DNA of 53,884 nucleotides from an uncultured Pseudomonadota bacterium (GCA_903832085.1 CAIKZZ010000016.1:1-53884), one strand, 5' to 3'. Counted from the first letter of the stretch, positions 35,550-45,807 are shown. Translations and numbers: made by a program. The notes: generated by a model from the letters alone, not told the origin.

Positions 35550-38456
35550 ATGAAGAGAATGCTTATCAATGCAACGCAGCAAGAAGAACTGCGCGTTGCC
35601 CTCGTTGACGGTCAGAAACTTTACGACCTATCGATAGAGATTGCCTCCAAGGAACAGAAAAAAGGTAACGTGTACAAAGGTCGCATCGCGCGACTCGAAC
35701 CGAGCCTCGAAGCTGCTTTTGTGGACTATGGCGCAGCGCGCCACGGCTTCCTGCCATTAAAGGAAGTCTCCAAAGAGTATTTCCGTCACCAGCCACCGGG
35801 CGCACGCACCAACAACATTCGTGACCTGCTCGCCGAAGGCCAGGACATCCTTGTTCAGGTTGAAAAGGAAGAGCGTGGCAATAAAGGCGCCGCGCTGACC
35901 TCATTCATCAGCCTTGCCGGCCGGTTTATGGTGCTGATGCCAAACAACCCGCGTGCCGGAGGGGTCTCCCGACGCATTGAGGGTGAGGAACGGGATGCCA
36001 CCCGTGAGGCGATGGAAGGCCTCAATATCCCTGACAGCATGGGCGCGATCGTGCGTACGGCCGGCGTCGGCCGCTCGACCGAGGAACTGAAGTGGGACTT
36101 AGACAACTTAAGCGCGAACTGGACGGCGATAGCCGCCGCAGCCAAGGACCGCCCTGCCCCCTTTCTGGTCTATCAGGAAAGCGATGCGGTCGCTCGTAGC
36201 CTACGCGACTACCTGTCCGATGATATTGGTGAGGCACTGATCGATGACCCAGGCGCCTACCAACGGGGTCAAGAATACATGCAGCGCTTCATGCCGCCTG
36301 AGGCACAGCGCAAGCTAAAACTGTATGCGGATGAAGTGCCGCTGTTCACACGCTTTCAAATCGAAAGCCAGATTGAGTCCGCGTATTCCCACAAAGTAAC
36401 ACTGCCCTCGGGCGGTAGCCTTGTGATTGACCATACGGAAGCGCTGGTCTCCATCGACATCAACTCAGCCCGCGCTACCCGCGGCGGTGATATCGAAACC
36501 ACTGCCACCAACACCAACCTCGAAGCTGCAGACGAGATCGCACGTCAGCTACGTATTCGCGACTTAGGCGGACTGATTGTCATTGATTTTATTGACATGG
36601 AGTCCACCAAAAATCAGCGTGCTGTCGAGGATCGGATACGCGATGCAGTCAAGATGGACCGCGCGCGTATTCAGATTGGACGCATCTCACGCTTTGGCCT
36701 ACTTGAGATGTCACGCCAACGACTGCGCCCCTCACTTGGTGAGTCCACTCATATTGCCTGCCCACGCTGCGTAGGGCTTGGTACCATCCGCAGTGTAGAA
36801 TCACTTGCTCTAGCAATTCTGCGCATCATTGGCGAAGAAGCTCGCAAGGACCGCTCCTCCAAGGTCATCGCGCAATTGCCCGTTGAAGTGGCAACATTTC
36901 TCATCAATGAGAAGCGGGATTGGCTACGTACGTTGGAAGAGCGCAACCATGTAGAAGTGGTTCTGGTCCCAAATCCGCACATGCAAACGCCGAACTACAC
37001 GCTGCGCCGTGTGCGTGACGATGAAACTGGACTACTCGAAAACTCGCTCAGCAGCTACGAGATGGCAATTCAGCCGCCGCAGGAGATCACGCCACCCGGA
37101 GTTGAGGTCAAAAAACCGGCCGAAGTGCCAGCCGTGCAATCGGTCACAGTGGCTGCAACTGCCCCACCACCTGCCAATATCTGGTCAGCGACGGCAGAGA
37201 CAGTGGCGCCCACGAGCGTCGCGCTAAACGTAGCGCCAGGCTACACACCGAATCTGTTACGGCGTCTTTGGACCTTTATTTTTGGTTCAGGCTCACGTCC
37301 AGATACTGCTCAGAGCAATGCCGCCCGCAACACCGGAGATGGACGTAACGCCCGTCCGGGTGGACGCACCGGCCAAGGTCGCGATCGCGATGGACGCAAC
37401 AATCGCGGCGACCGCGATCGCCCACGCCAAGGTCGTGGTCGCGATGACCGAGGCCCACGGGACGACCGTGGTGGCAGCGATCGTGGTGGCCCACGACGTA
37501 GCGAAGGCCGTGATGGTTACCGCGACCAAAAACGTGACGCTGGCCCCGATGGACAGCGCACCGAGACGGCGCGCGATGGCTCTCGTGATCCCAACCGGCG
37601 TGACCCCCGTCCGCCGCGTCAAGATTCACCCCGCCAAGAAGCGCCGCGCCAAGAAGCGCCTCGGCAAGAGCAACGGCGTCCAGAGCCCCGTCCAGCGGCA
37701 ACGAATGCACCGCAGAACGGTGATGACTCACAACGTATGACAGACGCGCCAACCAACGCACCGGATGCTGCGGGAGACGAGCGCGAGCCGCGTCGTGGTC
37801 GGCGTCGTGGTCGGCGTCGTGGTCGTGGTGGCCGCGGTGGTAACACCGAAATGGGTGCACCCAACCCGACGAATCAGAGCAACACTCAGGAACTCTTTCA
37901 GAGCAATGTGCCTGACATCGGAGAGTCGGGTCGCTATCCGATTTTGAGCCCTGAGGAATACGAGCGTGGCCGCGGCGTTGGTGATAACCCAGCCCCACGG
38001 CTGCAGGCAGCGCCTTCGGTGCCTGTCAGCACGCACGAAACCAGTGAATGGCGTAGCGCCCCAGCTCCGATGCCGACCGCACCCGCAGTCCAGTCGCCGC
38101 CGGCATACACACCGCCACCTGCGCCTCCGGCTCCTGCCGTTGCACCGACGCCATCGGTGTACATACCACCGGCAAACACACCGCCGCCTGCGCCTCCGGC
38201 TCCTGCCGTTGCGCCGACGCCATCGGCGTATATACCACCGGCATATACGCCGCCAGCTGCGCCTCCGGCGCCTACCGCCACGGTGACGCCATCAGCGTAC
38301 ACGCCGCCGGCATACTCGCCTCCGCAGGCGCCACCAGCCCCTGAGGCCGGTGTGGCTCCACCACCCGCGATACCAGCGACCGCACCCATCAGCACCCCGA
38401 GTGCAACGCCACAGGCACACAGCAACCCACCCACGGAATCTGGGTCGGCCAGCTAG
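35550..38456 (+). CDS. rne: Ribonuclease E
   Basis: RNase E is the essential endoribonuclease that starts mRNA decay, processes rRNA and tRNA, and scaffolds the degradosome. The 968-residue protein starts [20 protein letters not shown], as E. coli RNase E does. The S1 domain lies at about 35-125, and the catalytic region includes [14 protein letters not shown] and [11 protein letters not shown] with the metal-binding Asp residues. The zinc-link CPRC is at Cys404/Cys407, the same numbers as in E. coli. From about residue 590 the tail is disordered: an Arg/Asp/Gly-rich RNA-binding section, [12 protein letters not shown] repeats, an [16 protein letters not shown] block, and finally four 23-residue Pro-rich repeats. 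Confidence 0.97.
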   Translation: MKRMLINATQQEELRVALVDGQKLYDLSIEIASKEQKKGNVYKGRIARLEPSLEAAFVDYGAARHGFLPLKEVSKEYFRHQPPGARTNNIRDLLAEGQDILVQVEKEERGNKGAALTSFISLAGRFMVLMPNNPRAGGVSRRIEGEERDATREAMEGLNIPDSMGAIVRTAGVGRSTEELKWDLDNLSANWTAIAAAAKDRPAPFLVYQESDAVARSLRDYLSDDIGEALIDDPGAYQRGQEYMQRFMPPEAQRKLKLYADEVPLFTRFQIESQIESAYSHKVTLPSGGSLVIDHTEALVSIDINSARATRGGDIETTATNTNLEAADEIARQLRIRDLGGLIVIDFIDMESTKNQRAVEDRIRDAVKMDRARIQIGRISRFGLLEMSRQRLRPSLGESTHIACPRCVGLGTIRSVESLALAILRIIGEEARKDRSSKVIAQLPVEVATFLINEKRDWLRTLEERNHVEVVLVPNPHMQTPNYTLRRVRDDETGLLENSLSSYEMAIQPPQEITPPGVEVKKPAEVPAVQSVTVAATAPPPANIWSATAETVAPTSVALNVAPGYTPNLLRRLWTFIFGSGSRPDTAQSNAARNTGDGRNARPGGRTGQGRDRDGRNNRGDRDRPRQGRGRDDRGPRDDRGGSDRGGPRRSEGRDGYRDQKRDAGPDGQRTETARDGSRDPNRRDPRPPRQDSPRQEAPRQEAPRQEQRRPEPRPAATNAPQNGDDSQRMTDAPTNAPDAAGDEREPRRGRRRGRRRGRGGRGGNTEMGAPNPTNQSNTQELFQSNVPDIGESGRYPILSPEEYERGRGVGDNPAPRLQAAPSVPVSTHETSEWRSAPAPMPTAPAVQSPPAYTPPPAPPAPAVAPTPSVYIPPANTPPPAPPAPAVAPTPSAYIPPAYTPPAAPPAPTATVTPSAYTPPAYSPPQAPPAPEAGVAPPPAIPATAPISTPSATPQAHSNPPTESGSAS
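38100..38375 (+). repeat. Four 69-bp tandem repeats in the RNase E tail
   Basis: Units at 38100-38168, 38169-38237, 38238-38306 and 38307-38375 each encode 23 residues of the pattern [19 protein letters not shown] then a short aromatic end. Units 1 and 2 are nearly identical in DNA; units 3 and 4 have diverged. The repeat stays in frame and forms an extended proline-rich spacer near the C-terminus. Confidence 0.92.
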
Positions 38457-38468
38457 TACGCAACGTGC

Positions 38469-38496
38469 GCCCGGGCTTAACCGCCCGGGCCTTTTT
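38469..38496 (+). terminator. Rho-independent terminator of rne
   Basis: The 8-bp stem GCCCGGGC / GCCCGGGC with a six-base loop is followed directly by CTTTTTC. It lies 12 bases after the rne stop and touches the end of the convergent phosphatase gene. Confidence 0.92.
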
Positions 38497-38975
38497 CAAA
38501 GCGTATCCGCCAGGTGCTTTGCAAAGCCGCAAGCAGCTGCATCGATGAGCTCAAACACTCGATCAAAGTCCTGGACGTCGCCGTAATAGGGATCAGGCAC
38601 GTCAAGCACACCGATGTCTGGCCCGTATTCTAATAATCGCTGCAGCCGTGCTCCGTAACTTTGCGGAGCGATTGCTTTTGCATCACTCAGATTGCGCTCG
38701 TCCATCACCAGCACATAATCAAACCAATCAAAATCACCGCTCAGCAACTGCCGTGCAGTTAAGTCAGCTAAATCTATACCGCGGCGTTTAGCTGCGGCCT
38801 GCGCACGCTCGTCAGGCGCATGACCAATGTGATAGCCATGGGTACCCGCTGAATCAACACACAGCGTCAGTGTCGGCGCAAGCTGTGCCGCACGCGCTCT
38901 AAACACAGCCTCCGCCGTGGGCGACCGACAGATATTACCCATACACACGAACAGTACTTTGACGTTGATGCCCAA
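38496..38975 (-). CDS. Low-molecular-weight protein tyrosine phosphatase
   Basis: The protein has the signature P-loop VCMGNICRSP (nucleophile Cys11, Arg17 with this start) and the general-acid loop DVPDPYYGD near the C-terminus, at family length (159 residues). Such enzymes dephosphorylate bacterial tyrosine kinases or act on small substrates; the partner here is unknown. The start is uncertain: TTG 38975 is preceded by GAGGGTG at good spacing, while the longest frame starts with another TTG at 38990. It is the last gene of the envelope operon, 24 bases after kdsB, a conserved linkage in gammaproteobacteria. Confidence 0.9.
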   Translation of the reverse strand: MGINVKVLFVCMGNICRSPTAEAVFRARAAQLAPTLTLCVDSAGTHGYHIGHAPDERAQAAAKRRGIDLADLTARQLLSGDFDWFDYVLVMDERNLSDAKAIAPQSYGARLQRLLEYGPDIGVLDVPDPYYGDVQDFDRVFELIDAAACGFAKHLADTL

Positions 38976-38999
38976 CACCAGCACCCTCAAGGAAAGGAT

Positions 39000-39764
39000 T
39001 TAGGAGACTACCCGTAGTAGTAACCGCTCCACTGCCGCAAGGTCAGCGGCCGTGTCCACACCGGGACCTGGCACTGCACACGCCGTGTTGACGACAATCT
39101 GTAGCCCGGACTCTAATGCCCGCAACTGCTCTAAGCGCTCACACAACTCCAGTGGAGTCGGGCTAAGTTCTGATAACCGCTGCAAAGTGCTGACTCGGTA
39201 GGCGTAAATACCTAAATGCCGCTGGGCAAGCGCCACAGGTGCGCTTTGCACCCCCACACGTGCGTGCGCGTCGCGCTCAAAAGGAATGGGACTGCGACTA
39301 AAGTACAACGCGCGCCCACGTCCATCACAGACAACTTTCACGACATTTGGATCTGAAAATTCGGCTGCCGACCCTATGGGCGTAGACAACGTTGCCATGG
39401 CTGCGGCCGTCTCTTTCAACAGGAGTTTTGCCACCTGCGTGAGCGCTGCTGGCGGCATTAGCGGCTCATCTCCTTGCAGATTAACAACCACTGTATCGGG
39501 CGCCCATCCAAGCGTGCGAGCAACTTCCGCCAAACGATCGGTACCCGACTGATGTGTCGCCTCTGTCATCACAATACTTGCGCCGAATGCATGGGCCGCA
39601 CTCGCAATACGCTCATCATCAGTTGCTATTAATGTCTCATCCGCTCCCGCACGCAGCGCCACACCCCACACGTACTCAAGCAGTGGCTTACCTGCGATGT
39701 GCAGCAACGGTTTGCCAGGCAGCCGGGTCGACCCATAACGCGCCGGAATGACGATCTTAAACAT
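39000..39764 (-). CDS. kdsB: 3-deoxy-manno-octulosonate cytidylyltransferase (CMP-Kdo synthetase)
   Basis: KdsB activates Kdo with CTP for transfer to lipid A. The 254-residue protein starts MFKIVIPARYGSTRLPGKPL, the nucleotide-binding signature. It contains VVNLQGDEPLMPP with the metal-binding Asp and the LGIYAYRVSTLQRL segment. The ATG overlaps the stop of the upstream Trm112-like gene (TAATG). Confidence 0.97.
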   Translation of the reverse strand: MFKIVIPARYGSTRLPGKPLLHIAGKPLLEYVWGVALRAGADETLIATDDERIASAAHAFGASIVMTEATHQSGTDRLAEVARTLGWAPDTVVVNLQGDEPLMPPAALTQVAKLLLKETAAAMATLSTPIGSAAEFSDPNVVKVVCDGRGRALYFSRSPIPFERDAHARVGVQSAPVALAQRHLGIYAYRVSTLQRLSELSPTPLELCERLEQLRALESGLQIVVNTACAVPGPGVDTAADLAAVERLLLRVVS

Positions 39765-39952
39765 TAGCCGCCAAGAACAGGGTCATCACTTGCCAGCACA
39801 CGCGCCTCTTCCTCGAGCATCACAGGGATGCCGTCACGAATCAGAAATGCCAGTTTGTCAGCGCGACACACCAATTCATCCGTCCCGCGAGAATAGTGCA
39901 GCGGGCTTTTGCATAACGGACAGGCGAGCAGATCGAGTAGTTTTGTATCCAC
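39764..39952 (-). CDS. Trm112/YcaR family small protein
   Basis: The 62-residue product (from GTG 39952, with GGAG six bases upstream) has the family core LLDLLACPLCKSPL, a Cys in DELVCRADKLAFLIRDGIPVM and the acidic LEEEAR end. YcaR-type proteins lie between lpxK and kdsB in most gammaproteobacteria; eukaryotic Trm112 activates methyltransferases, but the bacterial role is not established. The longer frame adds residues that overlap lpxK. It ends in the kdsB start. Confidence 0.9.
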   Translation of the reverse strand: MDTKLLDLLACPLCKSPLHYSRGTDELVCRADKLAFLIRDGIPVMLEEEARVLASDDPVLGG

Positions 39953-39954
39953 AA

Positions 39955-40953
39955 TTAGCTCCGTGGGCGCCGCACCAGCGCCTCCAATGTATCGAGTAGC
40001 TGTCCACCTAGCGCTGCATCCAAGCTTGCAGAGACACTCAGAAAATACTGATTTTGACCTGCAAAAGAGCCGCATTTAACGGCATCCTTCTCCGTCATAA
40101 CAACTGGCAAATCATCCCCAAAATGCAAATCTGTTGCTCGCAGCCTGACGTGATCGCGCAACGGATGCTCGATCACATCCATCCCAAGACTGCGCAGACT
40201 ATCAAAAAATCGTTCTGGACAGCCGATGCCAGCGACCGCATGCACACGTTTGCCCTGCAATGCCGTGACCGGCAACTGCGCACCCGTCTGCAATGCCACC
40301 AGCCTATCAACGCTTAGCTGCATCTCAATTTCACCGGCGCCCGCCGCGCCAGTGCCATGAACGACCAGTGCGTCCACAGACGCGAGACGTGACACCGGTT
40401 CGCGCAATGGGCCTTGTGGCAATAACTTGCCGTTACCAAAGCGACGTGCGCCATCAATCACGACAATTTCAAAATCCCGTGCAAGACGTAAGTGCTGCAA
40501 ACCATCATCTGAAATAAGCACATCGACATCTCGAGCGAGATGACGTGCGGCCGCCACTCGCTCGCGCGCAACAACCACCGGACACAGCGTGCGGCGTGCC
40601 ATGACCACCGCCTCATCGCCAACCACGAACGGACTGGTATCAGTTTTGACACGCTCCGGACCACGGCTAGTACCGCCATAACCACGACTGATAATCCCGA
40701 CGCGCATACCCCGACGGGTAAGCCCCTGAGCGAGCGCAATAGTAAGAGGCGTCTTACCCGTGCCACCGACGCTCAGATTTCCGACAATAATGACGGGACA
40801 TGAGACACGAATGGACGCACGTAAACCCGATTGGTACGCCACGCGCCTCACCGAACTGACCAGCGCATACATCCAAGTCAGCGGCGCGAGCACCCAACCG
40901 CCGCCCGCCCCCTTAAACCAAACCCGTTGCAGCCAGTCGTGTAGTGCGCTCAT
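39955..40953 (-). CDS. lpxK: Tetraacyldisaccharide 4'-kinase
   Basis: LpxK phosphorylates the 4' position of the lipid A precursor at the inner membrane. The 332-residue protein has an N-terminal membrane-associated region (GGGWVLAPLTWMYALVSSVR) and Walker A VGNLSVGGTGKTPLTIAL. It also has the ISRGYGG and LISDDGLQHLRLARDFEIVV motifs of the family. Its ATG overlaps the msbA stop by four bases, so flippase and kinase are translationally coupled. Confidence 0.97.
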   Translation of the reverse strand: MSALHDWLQRVWFKGAGGGWVLAPLTWMYALVSSVRRVAYQSGLRASIRVSCPVIIVGNLSVGGTGKTPLTIALAQGLTRRGMRVGIISRGYGGTSRGPERVKTDTSPFVVGDEAVVMARRTLCPVVVARERVAAARHLARDVDVLISDDGLQHLRLARDFEIVVIDGARRFGNGKLLPQGPLREPVSRLASVDALVVHGTGAAGAGEIEMQLSVDRLVALQTGAQLPVTALQGKRVHAVAGIGCPERFFDSLRSLGMDVIEHPLRDHVRLRATDLHFGDDLPVVMTEKDAVKCGSFAGQNQYFLSVSASLDAALGGQLLDTLEALVRRPRS

Positions 40954-42689
40954 ATGTTGAATTGCATACGATGAAGCGACGCGTAGGCGCCGCCATGTGC
41001 TATCAGCTCAGCGTGGGTCCCTGACTCAATCAGGCGACCCTGCTCAAGCACAATAATGCGATCTGCGTTCTCAATGGTCGACAGGCGGTGCGCAATTACC
41101 AGCGTGGTCCGATTCGCCATCAAACGCTCCAAAGCACTTTGAATTACTCGCTCAGACTCGGTATCAAGTGCCGAGGTCGCCTCGTCCAAAATTAGGATAG
41201 GCGCATTCTTCAGCAGGGCCCGCGCGATGGCAATACGTTGACGTTGGCCACCAGATAATAAAACACCACGATCACCCACTTCTGTATCGAGACCGTTCGG
41301 CAACTGTTGCGCAAACTCGAGCACATGTGCCGCGCGCGCGGCCTCTTCAATTGCCTGTGCCGTTGGATCTTCCGCAGCGAACGCGATGTTCTCACGGATA
41401 CTGCCATTCATCAGCACAACGTCTTGGCTTACAAGACTGACGTTATCGCGCAATGACGTTAAGCGACAGTCACGAACATCGACGCCTTCAATTAATACGC
41501 GACCACTGCTCGGATCATAAAAGCGCGGCACCAGACTCACTAACGTCGACTTGCCACTGCCCGACCGACCAACGATAGCGATTTTTTCACCACGGCTAAC
41601 TGTAAATGAAATATCGTGTAGCGCGGCTTCCTTACCTGGGTAGGCGAAACAGACCGACTGAAATTCGATATCACCACGTGCCGCTAGCACGTATGTGCCA
41701 CCTGCGTTCTCCACGGGTTCATCTAGCACATCAAATACACTCTTACCCGCCGCAATACCTTGCTGCAATGGCCCGAAGACTTGGACCAACCGACGCAGCG
41801 GCGCAGTAAGAAACAATAGTGCAGCAAGATATGAGGTGAATGCTCCAACCGTCATACCCTTGTCAAGCACGTTGCGGATTGCGATATACATAATGGCAGC
41901 AAGCACGCTGGCGGCGATTAGTTGAATGATCGGATTGCTCAGTGCGCGCGCTCGTAAGAGCTTCATGTTCTGGAAACGATTCTGTTCGATAACGCGTTCG
42001 AACATGCGAGACTCATGCTGCTGGGCATTAAAAACCTTGATTAGCCGCTGGCCTTCGATCGCTTCCTTCGCGACACGAGTTACATCACCCATCGAGTTTT
42101 GAATACGCGTTGCATAGCGCCGAAAAGCGCGGTTAATTGCCTGTATGAGCACAATAATGACTGGCGCTACAGCAAACACAATCGCCGTCAGCTTCCAATT
42201 ACTATAAAACAGCCATACAAGCAGACCCACAATGGTCAGCGTGTCCCGAATAAGTACCGTCACTGAATTGGTGGCTGCCTCCGCGACAAGCTCAGTGTTG
42301 TAGGTCAATCGTGAGAGCAGCGTTCCTGCCGCGGTTTGATCGTAATACAAAGTAGACAAGTCAAGGTAATGACGGAAGAGCTCGCCACGCAGTTGCTTAA
42401 TAATGTGGCGTCCTACATAGCCAGGCGCATAGACAGACAGAAAATCACCCACGCCACGTGCAAAAAACAAAATCAATATGCCGCCGGGTACTAACACAAG
42501 GGTATGTGGATCTCGGTCAACAAATGCGCCGTCTAAAAATCGCTTCACCAGCCATGAGGTGCCGGTGTCAACGGACGCGTACAGCGCCATTCCGAACACG
42601 CCAATAGCAAAAACTGGCCAGTGTGGCCGCGCATAACGCAGTAGCCGCGCATAAATCTGAAACGGTTTGGCAGTACTCGTTGACTTCAC
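40950..42689 (-). CDS. msbA: Lipid A export ATP-binding/permease protein MsbA
   Basis: MsbA flips core-lipid A across the inner membrane. The 579-residue half-transporter has six transmembrane segments in the first 310 residues. Its nucleotide-binding domain has Walker A GRSGSGKSTLVSLVPRFYDP, signature LLSGGQRQRIAIARALL and Walker B ILILDEATSALD. It lies between exbD (10 bases) and lpxK (overlap), the usual lipid A context. Confidence 0.96.
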   Translation of the reverse strand: MKSTSTAKPFQIYARLLRYARPHWPVFAIGVFGMALYASVDTGTSWLVKRFLDGAFVDRDPHTLVLVPGGILILFFARGVGDFLSVYAPGYVGRHIIKQLRGELFRHYLDLSTLYYDQTAAGTLLSRLTYNTELVAEAATNSVTVLIRDTLTIVGLLVWLFYSNWKLTAIVFAVAPVIIVLIQAINRAFRRYATRIQNSMGDVTRVAKEAIEGQRLIKVFNAQQHESRMFERVIEQNRFQNMKLLRARALSNPIIQLIAASVLAAIMYIAIRNVLDKGMTVGAFTSYLAALLFLTAPLRRLVQVFGPLQQGIAAGKSVFDVLDEPVENAGGTYVLAARGDIEFQSVCFAYPGKEAALHDISFTVSRGEKIAIVGRSGSGKSTLVSLVPRFYDPSSGRVLIEGVDVRDCRLTSLRDNVSLVSQDVVLMNGSIRENIAFAAEDPTAQAIEEAARAAHVLEFAQQLPNGLDTEVGDRGVLLSGGQRQRIAIARALLKNAPILILDEATSALDTESERVIQSALERLMANRTTLVIAHRLSTIENADRIIVLEQGRLIESGTHAELIAHGGAYASLHRMQFNI

Positions 42690-42699
42690 AATGACTGCC

Positions 42700-43122
42700 T
42701 CAACCCGCAGGCTGCATATTGACTGTTGCGATGTCGACTTGGCTAAAGCCTACCCGCCCAGCAATATCCATAGCCGTAACCACAGCCTGATGCGTCGCGC
42801 GTGCATCCGCGCGGATCAAAATCCGCTGACCTGCAGACGTATCACGGAAGCGCTGCAAAGCTGCACGCAACGTCGCTGGACTGCGATTAATAAGTGCACG
42901 GTCGTTAACGCGATAACCACCATCGGCCGCGATGACGATCGTTACAGCATCAGCAACTGGCGCTTCCGGCTTCGCACTAGCCTCTGGCAGGCGTACTTGC
43001 AAACGCGCATCCTGCACAAAAGATGTCGACAGCATAAAAAACATCACGAGCAGTAAAACAACATCAATCAATGATGTCACGTTGATTTCAGGCTCAAGAT
43101 CGCGGCGTCGACTGAAGTTCAT
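42700..43122 (-). CDS. exbD: ExbD/TolR family proton-channel protein
   Basis: From ATG 43122 the protein has 140 residues: a short cytoplasmic basic N-terminus, one transmembrane helix (SLIDVVLLLVMFFMLSTSF) and a periplasmic domain. Asp20 in the helix is the conserved protonatable residue of ExbD/TolR. With ExbB it forms a motor driven by the proton motive force. The longer frame adds 30 residues that overlap exbB. No tonB or tolA gene is near, so the energised partner is unknown. The same exbBD-msbA/lpxK linkage occurs in pseudomonads. Confidence 0.9.
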   Translation of the reverse strand: MNFSRRRDLEPEINVTSLIDVVLLLVMFFMLSTSFVQDARLQVRLPEASAKPEAPVADAVTIVIAADGGYRVNDRALINRSPATLRAALQRFRDTSAGQRILIRADARATHQAVVTAMDIAGRVGFSQVDIATVNMQPAG

Positions 43123-43129
43123 GTAACGT

Positions 43130-43789
43130 TTACCGGTCGCTATCAGCGTTACGCGCACGATCTCGTGCAATAACAAGATCTGAATCCCGCCGCATATCAA
43201 GTGCCTCAACAAGCTTTAGTGCTTCTTTTTCCATCGCGACGATCAATCGGTCCACATGGCCGCGTAGATAGCGATAACCCACCAGCGAGGGAATGGCGAC
43301 TATCAACCCGGCGGCGGTTGCAACAAGCGCCTGACCGATACCACCTGACAACCCTCTGGGGTCGCCAACGCCTTGGTGAGTGATGGCATTAAATGCGGTG
43401 ATAATGCCAATGACCGTGCCTAGCAATCCCATCAATGGCGACACTGATGCGATCGTGCCGAGCATGTTTAAATGCCGCTCAAGCTCATGTGCCACGTGAC
43501 GACCCGTGTCCTCAATCGCTTCCTTGACGTACGGACGCGGCCGATGCCGGTTGGTGAGTCCCGCAGCGAGCACTTGGCCTAAAGCGGAGTTCTGACTAAG
43601 CGCCATTACATGACGCTCGGACAGTTGGTTTGTCTCAACCAAACGCCAAATTTTGTCGGTGAGGTCCGTGGGAATTACCCGACTCTCCTGTAAAGACCAC
43701 AAGCGCTCACAAATGATCGCAATAGCACCGATAGACAGCGCAATGATCGGCCACATCACCGGTCCGCCAGCCTTGATGAGTTCCCACAT
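43130..43789 (-). CDS. exbB: ExbB/TolQ family proton-channel protein
   Basis: The 219-residue protein starts MWELIKAGGPVMWPIIALSI with the first transmembrane helix. The large cytoplasmic region follows, then two helices with the ExbB signature ERHLNMLGTIASVSPLMGLLGTV and GQALVATAAGLIVAIPS. I prefer ATG 43789 because the AAAAAGG upstream directly abuts the first ATG at 43801, leaving no spacing. It precedes exbD by seven bases and follows lolD by 67. Confidence 0.9.
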   Translation of the reverse strand: MWELIKAGGPVMWPIIALSIGAIAIICERLWSLQESRVIPTDLTDKIWRLVETNQLSERHVMALSQNSALGQVLAAGLTNRHRPRPYVKEAIEDTGRHVAHELERHLNMLGTIASVSPLMGLLGTVIGIITAFNAITHQGVGDPRGLSGGIGQALVATAAGLIVAIPSLVGYRYLRGHVDRLIVAMEKEALKLVEALDMRRDSDLVIARDRARNADSDR

Positions 43790-43856
43790 CGTAAGCAACA
43801 TCCTTTTTCGAACCTAAGCCACTGATCATACTTGTTTTTACCAGCGCTGCCACCCC

Positions 43857-44561
43857 TTAAGGCAGTCGCTCGTGCAATGCCCCATCGCGTAACACAACCG
43901 TCCGGTCTAGGCGGGCCGCCAAGACCTCATCGTGGGTCACTATGCACAAACTCACGCCAAATTCAGCATTCAGCTCAAGCATCAGGGCGAAGACCTGGGC
44001 CGCGTTAGCCCCGTCTAGGTTTCCGGTGGGCTCATCCGCCAAGATCAGCGCTGGGCGCGTGACGAGTGCGCGCGCGACGGCCGCGCGCTGGCGCTCACCA
44101 CCCGACAAGGCCGCCGGCCGGTGCTGCAAACGGGCTCCAAGTCCAACGCGCCTAAGCACCTCCTCGGCCCGCGCAAACGCTTCCCGCGTTGGTAGACGGC
44201 GCACCAACAACGGCATGGCAACGTTCTCAAGAGCTGTGAACTCTGGCAGCAAATGATGAAACTGGTACACGAAGCCCACTGCTTGGTTACGCAAGACGCC
44301 ACGCTCGGCATCACTCAACCGTGAGATGGGCTGCCCCGCAATCGACACAGCACCAGCACTGGGCAAATCAAGCCCACCAAGGACCTGCAATAAGGTGGTC
44401 TTGCCAGAACCTGACGCGCCCACAATCGCAACACGCTCTCCTTGCTCTATACGGAGATTCACCCCGTCTAGCACGCGTAACACCACCGGACCTTGGCGAA
44501 ACTCCCGCACGATCCCCACCGCCTCAAGCACGGGAGCGCCCTTAACAAATGCGTTACTCAT
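43857..44561 (-). CDS. lolD: Lipoprotein-releasing system ATPase LolD
   Basis: LolD powers extraction of lipoproteins from the inner membrane to LolA. From ATG 44561 it has 234 residues. It carries Walker [19 protein letters not shown], the Lol-typical Q-loop region [19 protein letters not shown], signature [15 protein letters not shown] and Walker [14 protein letters not shown]. The ATG overlaps the stop of the upstream permease gene by eight bases. The longer frame from 44627 adds residues unlike the family. Confidence 0.96.
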   Translation of the reverse strand: MSNAFVKGAPVLEAVGIVREFRQGPVVLRVLDGVNLRIEQGERVAIVGASGSGKTTLLQVLGGLDLPSAGAVSIAGQPISRLSDAERGVLRNQAVGFVYQFHHLLPEFTALENVAMPLLVRRLPTREAFARAEEVLRRVGLGARLQHRPAALSGGERQRAAVARALVTRPALILADEPTGNLDGANAAQVFALMLELNAEFGVSLCIVTHDEVLAARLDRTVVLRDGALHERLP

Positions 44562-45807
44562 GTCGTAGTGCCTCCGCTGGCTGAGTGCGTGCCGCGCGCC
44601 AAGCGGGATATAGCGTGGACAGCACACCGAGAAAACAACCCACGCTGGCTATCATCACCACATCCCCCCTATTCACAACCGACGGTAATTCATCAATATA
44701 GTAAACGCGGGCATCAAACAGCGCTGTCCCTAATAGAGCCTCGAGCAAATGCACCAACTCAGTCACATGTGCTGCAAGCGCCACCCCGCCCATGACGCCA
44801 AGCGCTGTCCCTAGCAACCCAATCAAGGCACCTTGCAGTACAAAGACACCAACCAAACTTGCCGGCGTTAGCCCGAGCGTCCGTAGGATGGCAATATCAC
44901 CGCGCTTTTCTCGCACCAGCATCACAAGACTCGCCACGATATTAAACGCAGCCACTGCAATAACAAGCAGCAGCAAAATGAACATGATCGATTTTGTAGT
45001 AGCGATCGAGCGGAAGAAATTACTGTGTTTACGACTCCAGTCACTAATGTAATACCCCCCACCTAGAGCCACCGCGACTTCTCTGACGATAGTGCCCGCC
45101 TGAAATGGATTGTCGACACGTAACCTAAGTCCGGTCACCCCGTCATGCAAACGAAAAATACGTCCGGCATCATCTAAATGGATCAGCGCAACGTTGTGAT
45201 CGTATTCATATAGCCCTGACTGCACGAGCCCAACGACGATCAAGCGCTTCACGCGCGGCATCATACCCGCTGGTGTCGAATTCCCCTTGGGAGCCGCAAG
45301 CACAACGGTATCCCCAACCACCACTCCCATATCTTTGGCAAGACCGACACCTAGAATCACACCATAGCGACCAGACTGTAACGTCTGCAAATACCCTGCG
45401 CGAACGTGCTCGCCGATCCGACTAACAGTAGGCTCTAAATCAGGCAGGATGCCGTCAAGCAATACACCCGAGACATGCTCACCATGGGCAAGTAACACAC
45501 GCTCCTCAATATAAGGCGCAGCGCCGAGAACGCGCTGAACTTTCAGCGTCTGTCCGCGAACTGCTCGCCAATCAAGCAAAGGGCCATCTACACCGCTTAA
45601 GGTCGCATGCGGCGTGATACCAAGGATTCGTTGGCGTAACTCGACATCAAAGCCATTAACCACCGCCAACACCACAATCAGCACCATCACACCAACCGCA
45701 ATGCCTAGCGCGCCAACTAATGTGCCAAATGACAAAAAACCGTTACCGGTTCGTGCACGCAGGTAACGCACAGCCAAACGCACTTCGATGGGCATAGACA
45801 TACTCAT
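44554..45807 (-). CDS. Lipoprotein-releasing ABC permease, second copy (LolC/LolE type)
   Basis: The 417-residue protein has the MacB/LolC architecture: an N-terminal helix ([22 protein letters not shown]), a large periplasmic domain and three C-terminal helices ([22 protein letters not shown] and two more). The conserved [14 protein letters not shown] lies before the third helix. It overlaps the first permease gene upstream and lolD downstream. LolC and LolE are hard to tell apart by eye; two different permeases in tandem suggest a LolCDE heterodimer rather than a LolF homodimer. Confidence 0.92.
   Translation of the reverse strand: MSMSMPIEVRLAVRYLRARTGNGFLSFGTLVGALGIAVGVMVLIVVLAVVNGFDVELRQRILGITPHATLSGVDGPLLDWRAVRGQTLKVQRVLGAAPYIEERVLLAHGEHVSGVLLDGILPDLEPTVSRIGEHVRAGYLQTLQSGRYGVILGVGLAKDMGVVVGDTVVLAAPKGNSTPAGMMPRVKRLIVVGLVQSGLYEYDHNVALIHLDDAGRIFRLHDGVTGLRLRVDNPFQAGTIVREVAVALGGGYYISDWSRKHSNFFRSIATTKSIMFILLLLVIAVAAFNIVASLVMLVREKRGDIAILRTLGLTPASLVGVFVLQGALIGLLGTALGVMGGVALAAHVTELVHLLEALLGTALFDARVYYIDELPSVVNRGDVVMIASVGCFLGVLSTLYPAWRAARTQPAEALRHE

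Noticed and set aside
35384-35608. Small plus-strand frame in the rne leader as a leader peptide
   Set aside because: It has no ribosome binding site, overlaps the rne start in another frame and runs through predicted hairpins.
37276-37998. Long alternative frames on both strands over the RNase E tail
   Set aside because: They are low-complexity His/Arg/Val/Ala strings produced by the repetitive Arg/Gly/Asp coding sequence; the rne frame continues through without interruption.
38100-38375. CRISPR-like repeats
   Set aside because: The units are adjacent without spacers, 69 bp long, and in frame within rne.
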